Below are positions 33,984 through 43,378 of a DNA stretch of 64,000 nt, in pieces. The stretch comes from GCA-2720865 sp047630275 (GTDB taxonomy: Bacteria; Bdellovibrionota; Bacteriovoracia; Bacteriovoracales; Bacteriovoracaceae): contig JBLHVN010000003.1 of the NCBI GenBank assembly GCA_047630275.1, forward strand, positions 372,001 to 436,000, written 5' to 3'. Position 1 is the first letter of the stretch; each line of letters begins with the position of its first letter. Both the position numbers and the translations under genes were made by a program. Under the pieces are notes generated by a model. It was not told the DNA's origin, made no database searches, and saw only the letters and a list, made by a program, of their open reading frames with translations.

Positions 33984-36626
33984 TTAGTTTAAGATCTTGC
34001 TAACGATCTCAAAAGTATTCTTAGAGAGTCCCTCTACTTCACTTAGAGCTTGAAGCTGAGTCTTCATCAGCTCTTTCGCCTCTTTGTTTAGTCGGCTGTA
34101 GTCTCTAAAGACTCCTGCAAGCCCAGAAGCCATTTGTGGATTAATTTTATCAATTTCTAGGATCTTCTTAGCCACATACTCATAACCCTTTCCATCTTTT
34201 CTATGAAACTGAACGGCATTTCTGGCAAAGGCCCCAAGCAAGCTTCTTACTAGATTAGGAACAGTTTTATCATAAACACTACTATTCTCTAATTCCATGA
34301 CTCTCTCTAGGGTGTCATCAAATCGACAAGAACCTTGGACCCCAAGCCACTTTTGCATAACAAGAGTTTCATGCTTCCATTTTTCAAAGAATTCATTGAC
34401 CGCTTTTTCTTTAAGATCTGTCGTGCAATTGATTAAGCAACCAAGAGCTGAGATTTCATCAGTCATATTAGTTGCTTTTGAAAATTGCTCATAGCAAAGC
34501 TCATGAACATCTTTTGTATCAAGAGTTACAAGATAACCAAGACAAGAATTCTTAAGATCTCTCTCTCCGATTGAAGCAGGGTCAAGTTTATATTCTCTAG
34601 GTGTCTTAAGCTTATTATAAGTCTCTAAGAGAAGATCTTTAGAATGAGAAGCCAGCTCGCCTTTAACCCAACGCCTAACTTCGTGAAGCCCAAGATAATC
34701 AATTGGGTTATGCCCTTGCTGTAAGATTGACTCACTTGGAAGAGAGAGGATCTCAGCTTTGATTGAATCATCAATACTGCTGTCTTCTAAAACCTTTTTC
34801 CAAGCGTCTTTGTAATCTTGATCTAGAACAAGTTCTTTTCCTGCGTGTTTTTCTTTTAAGTTATGAGAGACCAATCGGCTGGCCATAACTTGAGCCGCTT
34901 CATAACGGTTAAACTCATCAGTATCATTTCCTAATAAAAAGATGAGGTCTGATTCATGATAGGGAGTCTTTACTTTTATAGGAGCTGAAAAGCCTCTATT
35001 GATCGAAAGAACAGGATCACTCTCAACATTTTTAAAGTTAAATTTTTCTGTTTCTTTAGTTATATGAAGAATACCTTGATCTATTTGTGGTTGCCCTTCT
35101 TTATTTTCTAATTGAAGTTCAATCTCAACGCCCTCACGGCTTAAAAGAGCCAGCCTCAGTGGGAAATGATAAGGGCTTTTCTTATCTTGCTCAGGTGTAG
35201 GTGGGCAAGACTGAGTAATACTCAAGCTATAAGTTTTATCTTCTTTGTTATAGTCCCATTTTACATCAATAACAGGAGTTCCCGCTTGCTTGTACCAAGT
35301 CTTAAATTGCTCAAAGTCATAATTATCATTGGCGATACTCATTGAATGAATAAAGTCTTCAGTCGTAACGGCTTGACCATCAAAAAGTTCAAAGTACTTA
35401 TCCATACCTTTTCTAAAACCTTCTTTCCCAAGAAAGGTTTCAATCATACGAATAACTTCGGCCCCTTTGTCATAGATAGTTGAAGTATAGAAGTTATTGA
35501 TCTCCATGTACGAAGGCGGCTTAATAGGATGGGCCGTAGGGCCTGCGTCTTCACGAAACTGATGATTCCTTAGGATATCCACATCTTGAATTCTCTTAAC
35601 GGCGTGAGAGTTCATATCTGAAGAGAATTCTTGATCTCTATAAACAGTAAGACCCTCTTTAAGAGTTAATTGAAACCAATCACGGCAAGTGATTCTATTA
35701 CCTGTCCAGTTATGAAAGTACTCGTGACCGACAACTCCTTCAATTCCTAGAAAGTTATCATCAGTAGCTGTCTCTGGTTTTGCTAGCACGTAAGCTGAGT
35801 TAAAGATATTCAGCCCCTTGTTTTCCATGGCCCCCATATTAAATGAGTCCACAGCAACAATCATATAAATATCAAGGTCGTACTCAAGACCATAAGTATC
35901 TTCATCCCACTTCATGGACTTCTTAAGAGATTCCATGGCGTGACCACACTTATCTTCGTTTCCTTTATCACAAAAGATCTGAAGTAAGATCTCTCTGTTC
36001 TTCATGGTAGTATAACTTGACTCAACTAAGCCTAGATCTCCGGCCACTAGGGCGTAAAGGTAAGAAGGCTTTGGAAACGGATCTTCCCAAACGACAAAAT
36101 GCTTTCCGTCTTCAAGGTCCCCTCTTTCAAGTGGATTCCCATTAGAGAGTAGAGTTGGGTAGAGTTTCTTATCGGCGATGACTTTAGTGGTGAACTTCGC
36201 CATCACATCAGGTCGGTCAATATAATAGGTGATTCTTCTAAAACCTTCTGGCTCATTCTGAGTGCAGAAGATACTCCCAGACTTATAAAGTCCGTCGAGG
36301 GCCTTATTAGCTTCTGGGTTGATTTCATTTTCAATCTCTAAAGTGAATTTCTCAGGTACGTCTTTGATAGTTAAAAGGTCATCCGTAAACTCCATCCGCT
36401 CTTTCTTAAGAAGGACTCCATCGATCTTGGCACTTTTAAAAACCAACTGCTCTCCGTTTAAAACCAGTGGTGAAGATGCTGCTGAACCCGTGGCCTCAAC
36501 TTTCATCTTACTGAGCACCTTTGTGGCCGTATCGTGGAGGTCAAACTCTAAGTATATCTCAGTGATGGTAAAGTCTGGTTTCTTGTAATCCTTGAGATAA
36601 ATAGTCTGAGGAGTGGCATTTTTCAT
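33984..36626 (-). CDS. pepN: Aminopeptidase N (M1 family)
   Basis: 880 aa, the usual PepN length. GAMENKGL is the substrate-recognition motif; HEYFHNW with the later Glu of TLKEGLTVYRDQEF is the HExxH-x18-E zinc site. No signal peptide, so it acts in the cytoplasm on peptides, a major step in using prey protein. AAAGGA ribosome site about 8 nt before the ATG. Confidence 0.97.
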   Translation of the reverse strand: MKNATPQTIYLKDYKKPDFTITEIYLEFDLHDTATKVLSKMKVEATGSAASSPLVLNGEQLVFKSAKIDGVLLKKERMEFTDDLLTIKDVPEKFTLEIENEINPEANKALDGLYKSGSIFCTQNEPEGFRRITYYIDRPDVMAKFTTKVIADKKLYPTLLSNGNPLERGDLEDGKHFVVWEDPFPKPSYLYALVAGDLGLVESSYTTMKNREILLQIFCDKGNEDKCGHAMESLKKSMKWDEDTYGLEYDLDIYMIVAVDSFNMGAMENKGLNIFNSAYVLAKPETATDDNFLGIEGVVGHEYFHNWTGNRITCRDWFQLTLKEGLTVYRDQEFSSDMNSHAVKRIQDVDILRNHQFREDAGPTAHPIKPPSYMEINNFYTSTIYDKGAEVIRMIETFLGKEGFRKGMDKYFELFDGQAVTTEDFIHSMSIANDNYDFEQFKTWYKQAGTPVIDVKWDYNKEDKTYSLSITQSCPPTPEQDKKSPYHFPLRLALLSREGVEIELQLENKEGQPQIDQGILHITKETEKFNFKNVESDPVLSINRGFSAPIKVKTPYHESDLIFLLGNDTDEFNRYEAAQVMASRLVSHNLKEKHAGKELVLDQDYKDAWKKVLEDSSIDDSIKAEILSLPSESILQQGHNPIDYLGLHEVRRWVKGELASHSKDLLLETYNKLKTPREYKLDPASIGERDLKNSCLGYLVTLDTKDVHELCYEQFSKATNMTDEISALGCLINCTTDLKEKAVNEFFEKWKHETLVMQKWLGVQGSCRFDDTLERVMELENSSVYDKTVPNLVRSLLGAFARNAVQFHRKDGKGYEYVAKKILEIDKINPQMASGLAGVFRDYSRLNKEAKELMKTQLQALSEVEGLSKNTFEIVSKILN

Positions 36627-36788
36627 CTTTGGTATCCTTTATTTTCATCTTTATAGGGCTCGGATTATGCCTTAAAAAGCCCAAGATTGTCAGTTTTTAA
36701 AAGCCTTTTGATTTCCAGTGCTTGCTACAATTTTTGCCTACTTAGCTCACTTTTTTTAAATCCGTTTTCAGTTTAAAATATAAACAAG

Positions 36789-37538
36789 ATGAGTAAACGA
36801 GACCCGAATAAAAAGCACTATTTTGATGAGGTACCTTTACAGGAAATGAAGAACCTCATGCCGACTTTGATTGACTCAAAGGCGGAGGTGAATATTTGGG
36901 AACAAGGCAAACATGAAGATGTTGAGTTCTATAAATGCACAAGTGGTGACGAAGAAGGCCTAAAGCTTTTCCTAGAAAATCAAGGGGGCTTTCTCTCAAA
37001 ACTAACCGGCTCTTCTCTAAAAGATAAAGACGTCTTTATCAAGATTACCATAGGGAAAATGCAGTATTTTACGACTTCTTTACTTCAACAAGACGAAACT
37101 TCTAAAGACTATATCTTAACCTTTGACCGAAAGGTTTTTAAGTCCCAACAAAGATCAAACTACCGTCTTATGTGTTCTTCAAGTGTTACTATTCAATTTA
37201 AGATTGATGATGAAGTCTTTGATGGCCTAGATATTTCAGCCGGCGGAACCAGCATAGAAGTTCCTGAATCAGAGGCCGAAAGGTTCGCTAAAGATAAAGA
37301 GTTTACCGAGTGCCAATTGAGACTAAATTCCTTTAAAACAGACATAGCGCAATGCAAGATAGCAGGATCTTGGGTGGCCAAGGACAGCCTAGGGCAGCCA
37401 AATGGTAACATAAAACTTGGAATTGCCTTTCTAAATGTCGATAAAAAGACGGAAGAGAAGCTTTTCCAAGAAATCAACTCAGAGGCCAGGGCCGAAGAGA
37501 TGCGTAAGATGATGGCTAAGCGCGCCGCGTCTAAATAA
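36789..37538 (+). CDS. PilZ-domain protein, putative c-di-GMP effector
   Basis: 249 aa. The PilZ domain spans about 115-235, with QRSNYR as the arginine motif and DISAGGTSIEV as the D/N-x-S-x-x-G motif, the two c-di-GMP contact regions. The N-terminal half (1-110) is a separate domain, similar in arrangement to YcgR. No ribosome site; a TAAAAT/TATAAA-rich stretch lies directly upstream, so the mRNA may be leaderless. It could link c-di-GMP to motility or surface processes. An HD-GYP gene lies 8 kb away. Confidence 0.82.
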   Translation: MSKRDPNKKHYFDEVPLQEMKNLMPTLIDSKAEVNIWEQGKHEDVEFYKCTSGDEEGLKLFLENQGGFLSKLTGSSLKDKDVFIKITIGKMQYFTTSLLQQDETSKDYILTFDRKVFKSQQRSNYRLMCSSSVTIQFKIDDEVFDGLDISAGGTSIEVPESEAERFAKDKEFTECQLRLNSFKTDIAQCKIAGSWVAKDSLGQPNGNIKLGIAFLNVDKKTEEKLFQEINSEARAEEMRKMMAKRAASK

Positions 37539-37580
37539 AAGAATCCCCTTTACATTGCTGCATCAAAAATACTCACATAG

Positions 37581-37609
37581 TTGACTATGGTGCTTACCCT
37601 TTATATACC
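37581..37609 (+). promoter_or_regulatory. Promoter of the ceramide gene block
   Basis: TTGACT (37581-37586), a 17-bp spacer, and TATACC (37604-37609). The start point would be near 37616, about 30 nt before the first ATG at 37649. The -35 matches five of six consensus bases. Confidence 0.5.
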
Positions 37610-37648
37610 ACAGTGCACATAAAGTAATGAAAAGATTGGGGACTATCA

Positions 37649-38854
37649 ATGGGGAATTCTACTTATACTCATCGCATTCTAGACACTGCGAATATGCTAA
37701 AGGAAAACAACCTTTATCCATTTTTCAGGGCCATTGAAGCTAGCGATGGAACCACTATTACTCACGATGGAATCGACATGGTGATGATTGGTTCTAATAA
37801 TTACCTAGGTCTCACCCATCACCCTTATGTTCAAGAAGCGGCCATCAAGGCCATTGAGAAATTTGGAACTGGCTGTACTGGCTCTCGTTTTCTCAACGGA
37901 AACCTTACTATCCACGAAGAGCTAGAAGAAAAATTAGCTAGGTACCTAGGTCATGAAGCGGCCATTGTTTTTTCAACAGGAATGCAAACAAACCTTGGGG
38001 CCTTAGCTGCTCTATGTGGACCAAAAGACTGTATGCTCTTTGATAGCGAGAACCACGCGTCGATGATCGATGCTTCAAGGCTTGCTTTAGGACCTACATT
38101 TAAATGGAAACATAATGATATGGAATCTCTTGAAGAGGTTCTAGCATCAAATATCAACCGTTTTAACAGAGTGACTATTGTTGCTGACGGTGTCTTCTCA
38201 ATGACTGGGGATGTCCTTAAGCTTCCTGAAGTTGTGGCCTTAGCAGAAAAGTATGGCGCTCATATCTACTTAGATGATGCTCATGGAATTGGTGTAATGG
38301 GAGACCGTGGTCGCGGAACCATGAATCACTTTGGTGTCACCGATAAGATCAATTATAATATGGGAACCTTCTCAAAATCATTTGCTTCTATTGGGGGAGT
38401 TATCTCTGGATCAAGTGAGGCTATGGATTATGTTAGGCATACGGCCAGAAGCTTTATGTTCTCAGCTTCAATGGCGCCAGCTTCTGTGGCGACTGTTTCA
38501 GCTTGTATTGATCTATGTGAAAAGGACAATTCAATTCACGAAGCCCTTTGGGACAATGTTGATTTTATCCAAAAAGGTTTTAAAGAACTTGGTTTCTATA
38601 CTTATAATTCTGAAACCCCTATTGTTCCTGTTTTTATCGGGGATGATCTAAAGGCCATGCAAGTAACACAGTTTCTTAAAGAAAATGGAGTCTTTGCAAC
38701 TCCTGTTATCTCTCCAGCTGTTCCAAAAGGAGAAGCCTTAATTAGAACTAGTTATATGGCCTCTCATAAGAGGGAGCATTTAGAGAAAGTTCTTGATGTC
38801 TTTGAAAAAGCAAAGAAAGCCCTAGATATTCCAACAGGTCACAGACTGCATTAA
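37649..38854 (+). CDS. spt: Alpha-oxoamine synthase, putative serine palmitoyltransferase
   Basis: 401 aa PLP enzyme. PLP Lys243 in TFSKSFASIGG, the stacking His136 in SENHASMID, and Asp209/His212 in LDDAHG mark the alpha-oxoamine synthase family, which includes Spt, BioF and Kbl. The next two genes belong to the families of bacterial ceramide synthase and ceramide reductase, and no biotin or threonine genes are near, so Spt is preferred: serine plus a long acyl thioester gives 3-oxosphinganine. First gene behind a good promoter; the gap to the next gene is about 9 nt. BioF remains the alternative. Confidence 0.83.
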   Translation: MGNSTYTHRILDTANMLKENNLYPFFRAIEASDGTTITHDGIDMVMIGSNNYLGLTHHPYVQEAAIKAIEKFGTGCTGSRFLNGNLTIHEELEEKLARYLGHEAAIVFSTGMQTNLGALAALCGPKDCMLFDSENHASMIDASRLALGPTFKWKHNDMESLEEVLASNINRFNRVTIVADGVFSMTGDVLKLPEVVALAEKYGAHIYLDDAHGIGVMGDRGRGTMNHFGVTDKINYNMGTFSKSFASIGGVISGSSEAMDYVRHTARSFMFSASMAPASVATVSACIDLCEKDNSIHEALWDNVDFIQKGFKELGFYTYNSETPIVPVFIGDDLKAMQVTQFLKENGVFATPVISPAVPKGEALIRTSYMASHKREHLEKVLDVFEKAKKALDIPTGHRLH

Positions 38855-38863
38855 GAGCTGACT

Positions 38864-39976
38864 ATGGTTGAAATCAAAGAAGTCATCACTAAAAAAGATC
38901 TTAAGAATCTCTTAGACCTTCCGTGGAAGCTCTATAGAAATGATTCTAATTGGGTGGCCCCTTTAAAGATGGCCCTCAAAGATATCTTCAATCCAAAACA
39001 TCCTTTTTATGAAACAAGCAAAACCAAGTCCTGGCTGGCCTTTGATAAAGGCAATATAGTGGGAAGAGTTGTTGCTGTAGTCAACGATCATCATAATAAG
39101 TTTCACAATGAAAAGGTTGGCTTCTTTGGATTCTTTGAAACCATCAATGATGACTTCATTGCTCATACCCTCTTTGAAACTGCAGAGAAGTGGTTAAAAG
39201 AGCAAGGCATGACCAAGGTTATGGGACCTGTTAATCCTTCAACTAATTATGAAGTAGGTACCTTAGTTGAAGGCTTTGAAGACCCACCTCAGATCATGAT
39301 GACCTATAACCCGACTTATCATAAAGAGCTTATTGAAAAAAATGGCTATACCAAGGCAAAGGATTTAATCGCTTATAAAGTGATGGTCCCTTTTGAAATG
39401 CCCGAAAAAGTGGTCCGAGTTTCAGATCGAATCCTAGAGAAGAGTAAGGTTAAGTTTAGAACTGTTAAGAAGAGTGATTGGAATAACGAAGTTCTTCGCA
39501 TGCATGAAATCTATAATGATGCATGGGAGAAGAACTGGGGCTTTGTTCCTATGACTGATAATGAGTTCTTTCATACGGCTAAAGATTTAAAGTCTGTTAT
39601 TGATGAAAGGCTTATCCTCATGGCAGAAGTTGAAGGAGAAGTCGTCGGCTTCGCAGTCTGCCTCCCTGATGTTAATCAAGTATTAGCACATAACCCCTCA
39701 GGAAAGCTTTTTCCGACGGGAATCTTTAAGCTTCTCAATATGAAAAAATACGTTAAGCGCTGCAGAGTCATCACTCTAGGGCTTAAGCCAAAGTATAGAA
39801 AGATGGGCCTGGCCGCGGTTATGTACCGCCAACTTCAAGATAATATTGTGGCCTGTGGTTATAACGAAGTTGAGATGAGCTGGGTGCTTGAAGATAATCT
39901 TGAAATGTGTAAGCCTCTGGAGCTTATGGGCGGAAAGATCTATAAGCGCTACCGCGTGTTTGAAAAGAACCTATGA
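38864..39976 (+). CDS. bcerS: GNAT-fold N-acyltransferase, putative bacterial ceramide synthase
   Basis: 370 aa. The family pattern is clear: LPWKLYRNDSNWVAPLKMAL, then GRVVAVVNDHHNKFHNEKVG, GFFGFFE, VMGPVNPSTNYEVGTLVEG. The GNAT acyl-CoA loop is LGLKPKYRKMGLAAVMY near the C-terminus. This is the family of the Caulobacter protein that acylates 3-oxosphinganine. The gene lies between the Spt-like and reductase-like genes and overlaps the latter by 4 nt (ATGA). Function is by family and context. Confidence 0.8.
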   Translation: MVEIKEVITKKDLKNLLDLPWKLYRNDSNWVAPLKMALKDIFNPKHPFYETSKTKSWLAFDKGNIVGRVVAVVNDHHNKFHNEKVGFFGFFETINDDFIAHTLFETAEKWLKEQGMTKVMGPVNPSTNYEVGTLVEGFEDPPQIMMTYNPTYHKELIEKNGYTKAKDLIAYKVMVPFEMPEKVVRVSDRILEKSKVKFRTVKKSDWNNEVLRMHEIYNDAWEKNWGFVPMTDNEFFHTAKDLKSVIDERLILMAEVEGEVVGFAVCLPDVNQVLAHNPSGKLFPTGIFKLLNMKKYVKRCRVITLGLKPKYRKMGLAAVMYRQLQDNIVACGYNEVEMSWVLEDNLEMCKPLELMGGKIYKRYRVFEKNL

Positions 39977-40950
39977 AGATCCTTGTTACAGGCGCAACTG
40001 GTTTTGTTGGATCTCACCTTGTAGACCTCCTAGAGAAAAATGGTCATGAGCTCTATTGCTTAGTCAGATCTCCCGCCAAGGCGCAGGAATTTAAGATCAA
40101 AGGTAGATTGATTGAAGGAAGCTTAAGTTCACATCAGGAAAACCCTTGGGTGGCATCTCTTCCAGAAGACCTTGAGGCCGTTGTCCATACTGCCGGGATC
40201 GTTCATTCTACTAATACAGATGACTTTTATAAAGTGAATACTCATTGCACCCTTCAATTAGGGAATGATCTTATAGGGCGCTACCCTAAACTCAAATTCA
40301 TCCTTATCTCCTCCTTAGCGGCCGCTGGAGCCTCGGAAAATGAGATCACTGAAGACAGAACGGAAGATCCTCTAAGTGAGTACGGGAAGTCTAAATTAGC
40401 GGCTGAGCAGATAGTCAAAGATCATCTTCCTAAAGACTGGGAAAAAACAATCATCCGTCCTCCCATGGTCATAGGCCCTAGGGATCCTGCCGTCCTAGAT
40501 GTCTTTAAGATGGTTAAGTCTGGCTTTGTCCCTGGAGTAGGACTTGGTGCTGGAGAAAAGAGCTATAGCTTTGTTTGTGTCTTTGATCTTATTAGGACAA
40601 TAGAGCTTGCCCTACAAACAACGAGCTTAGAAACTCAGGTTTATTTTTCAAGCTATCCTAAGGCGATTAGGTTTAACTCTCTTCTGGCCTCAATAGCCTC
40701 GCACTTAGAAAGAAAAAAGCCCTTTATTGTTCCCCTCCCCACAGGAATGGTTCAGCTTGTCTCAAAGATAATTCCAAAGCTAGCCCCAAAGGCGCGCCTT
40801 ACTGAAGATAAACTCAAAGAGATCATTCCTAAGGCCTGGCATTGTTGTTCAGAGAAGTCTATCAAGGACTTAGGCCAATCTTATGAATGGAACTTAGACA
40901 GGACTATTGAGGTAACGTTAAAGGATTATCAATCAAGAGGCTGGCTTTAA
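39973..40950 (+). CDS. cerR: NAD-dependent epimerase/reductase, putative ceramide reductase
   Basis: 325 aa extended SDR. The nucleotide motif GATGFVGSHLV is at 7-17, Ser113/114 and Y137-GKS-K141 form the catalytic set. In bacterial sphingolipid synthesis a protein of this type (CerR) reduces the 3-oxo group after N-acylation. Its start overlaps the acyltransferase stop, and the gene order spt, acyltransferase, reductase supports the assignment. It converges with the PAP2 gene. Confidence 0.78.
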   Translation: MKILVTGATGFVGSHLVDLLEKNGHELYCLVRSPAKAQEFKIKGRLIEGSLSSHQENPWVASLPEDLEAVVHTAGIVHSTNTDDFYKVNTHCTLQLGNDLIGRYPKLKFILISSLAAAGASENEITEDRTEDPLSEYGKSKLAAEQIVKDHLPKDWEKTIIRPPMVIGPRDPAVLDVFKMVKSGFVPGVGLGAGEKSYSFVCVFDLIRTIELALQTTSLETQVYFSSYPKAIRFNSLLASIASHLERKKPFIVPLPTGMVQLVSKIIPKLAPKARLTEDKLKEIIPKAWHCCSEKSIKDLGQSYEWNLDRTIEVTLKDYQSRGWL

Positions 40951-41747
40951 AAAGTTAAGCTGATCTTTGGGCCCCAGGTCTTTTTATAGTAGAGCATTCC
41001 AAGTTCCACATCATGCTCCAACCACTTCTTATAAAACTCATGATTGCCTGAGTAATTGGCCGCTTTTCTAACGCCTTCAGAAGCAAAAGCTGTAAAGAAA
41101 AAGGCCCCTACAATGTCTGATAGATAGTGCTTACCATCTTGCATTCTTTGAAGACCAGAGACAAGGGTGAAAACTAAAGGAATACTCGACCATGCTGGAC
41201 CGTAGAATTGAAGGGTCTTAAAAAAGAGAGTTGAGTAAGGCATGATATGACCAGAAGGCCATGAAGAATCCCCTCTAAATTCTTTTTCCCAAAAAGAGAC
41301 ATTATGTGAGCTTGGTCTTTTATGGATTTGTATATAACTAACAAGACCACTCTCCCCAAGAGCTAGGTACATAGCGGCGGCATACTCCATAGCAAAGCGC
41401 TGAAGCTTTGAGTTCTTAGACTTCTTACCAAGGTACCATGTCCCCATGGCCGCGAAAGGAAAGTTAAAGAAGACGCCTGCGTCTCCAATATGATTCACAA
41501 TATTCTTAATTTCTTTAGATGCCGTTAAGGCCGCCACTCTATCATCATGTTCAAAAGCGTACCAACTTGCAGCAGCTCCTGCTCCTAGATAGTAGAGGTT
41601 GTTTCTCGTTGTAAATTGAAGATAAGAACCTCGAAGCATAAGACCGACGGTAGACTTTATATCAGTCCAACCATCGTCAGTAGGAGCGCTCTCGCTCCCT
41701 GAAGAATTAAAGCTTATTAGGGTCAACAGAATGATTAAATACTTCAT
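40947..41747 (-). CDS. Secreted PAP2-family phosphatase
   Basis: 266 aa from the ATG at 41747; the frame is open for 17 codons upstream, but that part overlaps the hydroxylase gene, and the signal peptide starts at MKYLIILLTLISF. PAP2 motifs are present: KRPSS, SSWPSGHI, and LQRMQDGKHYLSDIVG, the last with the catalytic His and Asp. The family removes phosphate from phosphatidate-like lipids. Its ATG overlaps the hydroxylase stop (TAATG), so both are made from one transcript. A sphingoid or ceramide phosphate is a reasonable substrate guess. Confidence 0.85.
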   Translation of the reverse strand: MKYLIILLTLISFNSSGSESAPTDDGWTDIKSTVGLMLRGSYLQFTTRNNLYYLGAGAAASWYAFEHDDRVAALTASKEIKNIVNHIGDAGVFFNFPFAAMGTWYLGKKSKNSKLQRFAMEYAAAMYLALGESGLVSYIQIHKRPSSHNVSFWEKEFRGDSSWPSGHIMPYSTLFFKTLQFYGPAWSSIPLVFTLVSGLQRMQDGKHYLSDIVGAFFFTAFASEGVRKAANYSGNHEFYKKWLEHDVELGMLYYKKTWGPKISLTF

Positions 41748-42361
41748 TAGCGTTTTTCTTTTTTCGGTCCAGTTACTGATCCTAAGATATAATCCCAAAG
41801 AGGATTGCTCACTCCATATTTAGATTCTTCTTTAGAATTGTGATGTTGAAGATGAAATTTTCTTAGGTACCTGCCTAACCTTGAGGTCATGGCAAAGTGG
41901 TGAGTAGCATAGTGAATATAGTCATAGCAAAGGTAACCTATAATAAAAAAGGCCATAAAGCCCTCTAGATGCCGGGCCGGAATAACTAAACTAAAACAAG
42001 AATATAAAAGGGCCATTATAAGAATAGCAGGCACAGGAGGCATGACTAATCGAGTGGGGTCATCGGGGTCATCGTGATGAAGACCATGAAAAAGAAAAAC
42101 AAATCTTTGCCCAAGCTTAGTATCTGAATCCCAATGAAAGACCCAACGGTGAAGGGCATACTCAGTGAAGGTCCATACAAGAAGGCCAACAACTGAAACT
42201 CCAATCCACTCTATAAAGCTATAGTTGTAGAGAGTGACCCCGCGGTAACCTAGGATCAAGACCACAGGTCCCCACATAAGTAAGGGAACAATGGGATGCA
42301 CATGGGTGCACCATTCAAGAATTGGGTTTTTAAAGATACGAATTGAATCGTATTTTTTCAT
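41747..42361 (-). CDS. Fatty-acid 2-hydroxylase-like membrane di-metal enzyme
   Basis: 204 aa with four membrane segments. The histidine clusters are those of the fatty acid hydroxylase superfamily: HRWVFH (71-76), HGLHH (92-96), HYATHH (150-155), HLQHH (170-174). The extra match FHGLHHDDPDDPTRLVMPP and YGVSNPLWDY is specific to FA2H/Scs7-type enzymes, which put a 2-hydroxyl on the fatty acid of sphingolipids. This fits the neighbouring ceramide genes. GGAG ribosome site; coupled to PAP2 downstream. Confidence 0.85.
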   Translation of the reverse strand: MKKYDSIRIFKNPILEWCTHVHPIVPLLMWGPVVLILGYRGVTLYNYSFIEWIGVSVVGLLVWTFTEYALHRWVFHWDSDTKLGQRFVFLFHGLHHDDPDDPTRLVMPPVPAILIMALLYSCFSLVIPARHLEGFMAFFIIGYLCYDYIHYATHHFAMTSRLGRYLRKFHLQHHNSKEESKYGVSNPLWDYILGSVTGPKKEKR

Positions 42362-42458
42362 AATTGATCTCCAAAATATTGCGGCAAGTTATCCTATAAT
42401 TCACTACTTGTCTATGCCGAGGGGTTATTTAAAGAGTGCCAAAGTAAAGCCCGTTTTC

Positions 42459-42464
42459 TATGAT
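42459..42464 (+). promoter_or_regulatory. -10 box TATGAT six nt before the START-like gene
   Basis: TATGAT then AGCCCC then ATG at 42471. GTGCCA (42436-42441) lies 17 bp upstream as a -35 (four of six matches). No ribosome site. It supports both a leaderless mRNA and the choice of this ATG. Confidence 0.45.
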
Positions 42465-42470
42465 AGCCCC

Positions 42471-43175
42471 ATGAAATTACTAATTGCGCTCATAGTTACT
42501 CTTTATATTTCCCCAGCTTATGCAAATGGGCTTGTTAGTCCTATTACTGAGGAGATGCATAAAGTCTTTAGTAAAAAAGATCATAAAACTCTAAGAGAAC
42601 GCGGTTTTGTGATTAAGAAGAAGAATGTAAATAAGTCTGCTTGGCCTGAGCTTACTTTTTATTTTGAAACAGATGCCAGCCCTCTTGAGGCCATCTCAGT
42701 ATTCGCAGCCTTTGAACACCAGGTAAATTATGTTCCAGGGATTATTAAATCAAAAGTTATCAAACAAGAATCCCCCATCCTAGTTCATACAGAATACGAA
42801 ATGGATATGCCCTGGCCTATTCCAAATAGTAAGTACGTTCACGCCAGTACCTTAAAACAAATCGATGCCGAAACCTACCGCATGGAATGGTACATGGTGA
42901 AGTCAAACTCAGCAGATATCGTAAAAGGCTTTGCTGAATTCTATCCAAGAGATGGAAAGACTATCTTTAAATACAGAAGTTTTATTAATCCAAAAAGTTT
43001 CCTCGCAGGCCTCTTTAAAAAGACCATGATCAAGGATGTTCAAACTTCACTTGAGGCCATCAGATTAGAGATCGAAAAATTAAAGGGAACTCAAAAAGGA
43101 AGGGAATTTGTCGGATTAATTACGACCGCTCTTTCAGGAAAATTCGCCTACCCAAACGGTCAGAGCGCTCAATAA
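42471..43175 (+). CDS. Secreted START/SRPBCC-like lipid-binding protein
   Basis: 234 aa. Signal peptide LLIALIVTLYISPAYA then NGL. The rest looks like a START/SRPBCC fold: FYFETDASPLEAISVFAAFEHQVNYVPGI, then VHTEYEMDMPWPIPNS and a long C-terminal helix. Such folds bind lipids or other hydrophobic ligands. Next to ceramide genes it may carry lipid across the periplasm; that is inference. The open frame starts at 42291, but the upstream 60 codons overlap the hydroxylase gene and lack homology. Confidence 0.72.
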   Translation: MKLLIALIVTLYISPAYANGLVSPITEEMHKVFSKKDHKTLRERGFVIKKKNVNKSAWPELTFYFETDASPLEAISVFAAFEHQVNYVPGIIKSKVIKQESPILVHTEYEMDMPWPIPNSKYVHASTLKQIDAETYRMEWYMVKSNSADIVKGFAEFYPRDGKTIFKYRSFINPKSFLAGLFKKTMIKDVQTSLEAIRLEIEKLKGTQKGREFVGLITTALSGKFAYPNGQSAQ

Positions 43176-43323
43176 ATAGCCTTTAAATTTTCCTAGTTTC
43201 GAGCAGTTAATGCCTTTGTCCGATAAATTTTATTTCACGCGTAATAAAAAGTAAGAAAAATAATCCTGTTGTCTTACGCTGTGAGCGAATAGACTAGTAG
43301 ATAGCAGAGACAAATTCCTCATA

Positions 43324-43378
43324 TGAATTGAATCGACCTTGGATAAAGGGAGTTTGAAGAGGTCGATTTTTCAATTCA
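43324..43378. repeat. Long imperfect inverted repeat at the TetR stop codon
   Basis: TGAATTGA plus ATCGACCT on one side pair with AGGTCGAT plus TCAATTCA on the other, with a few unpaired T and a loop of about 20 nt. The right arm includes the TGA stop of the TetR gene. There is no clean T-tract, so it may be a terminator in a loose sense or an RNA-processing signal. Confidence 0.4.

Noticed and set aside
42291..42470. Longer N-terminus of the START-like protein
   Set aside because: It overlaps the divergent hydroxylase gene and would bury a clean signal peptide inside the chain.
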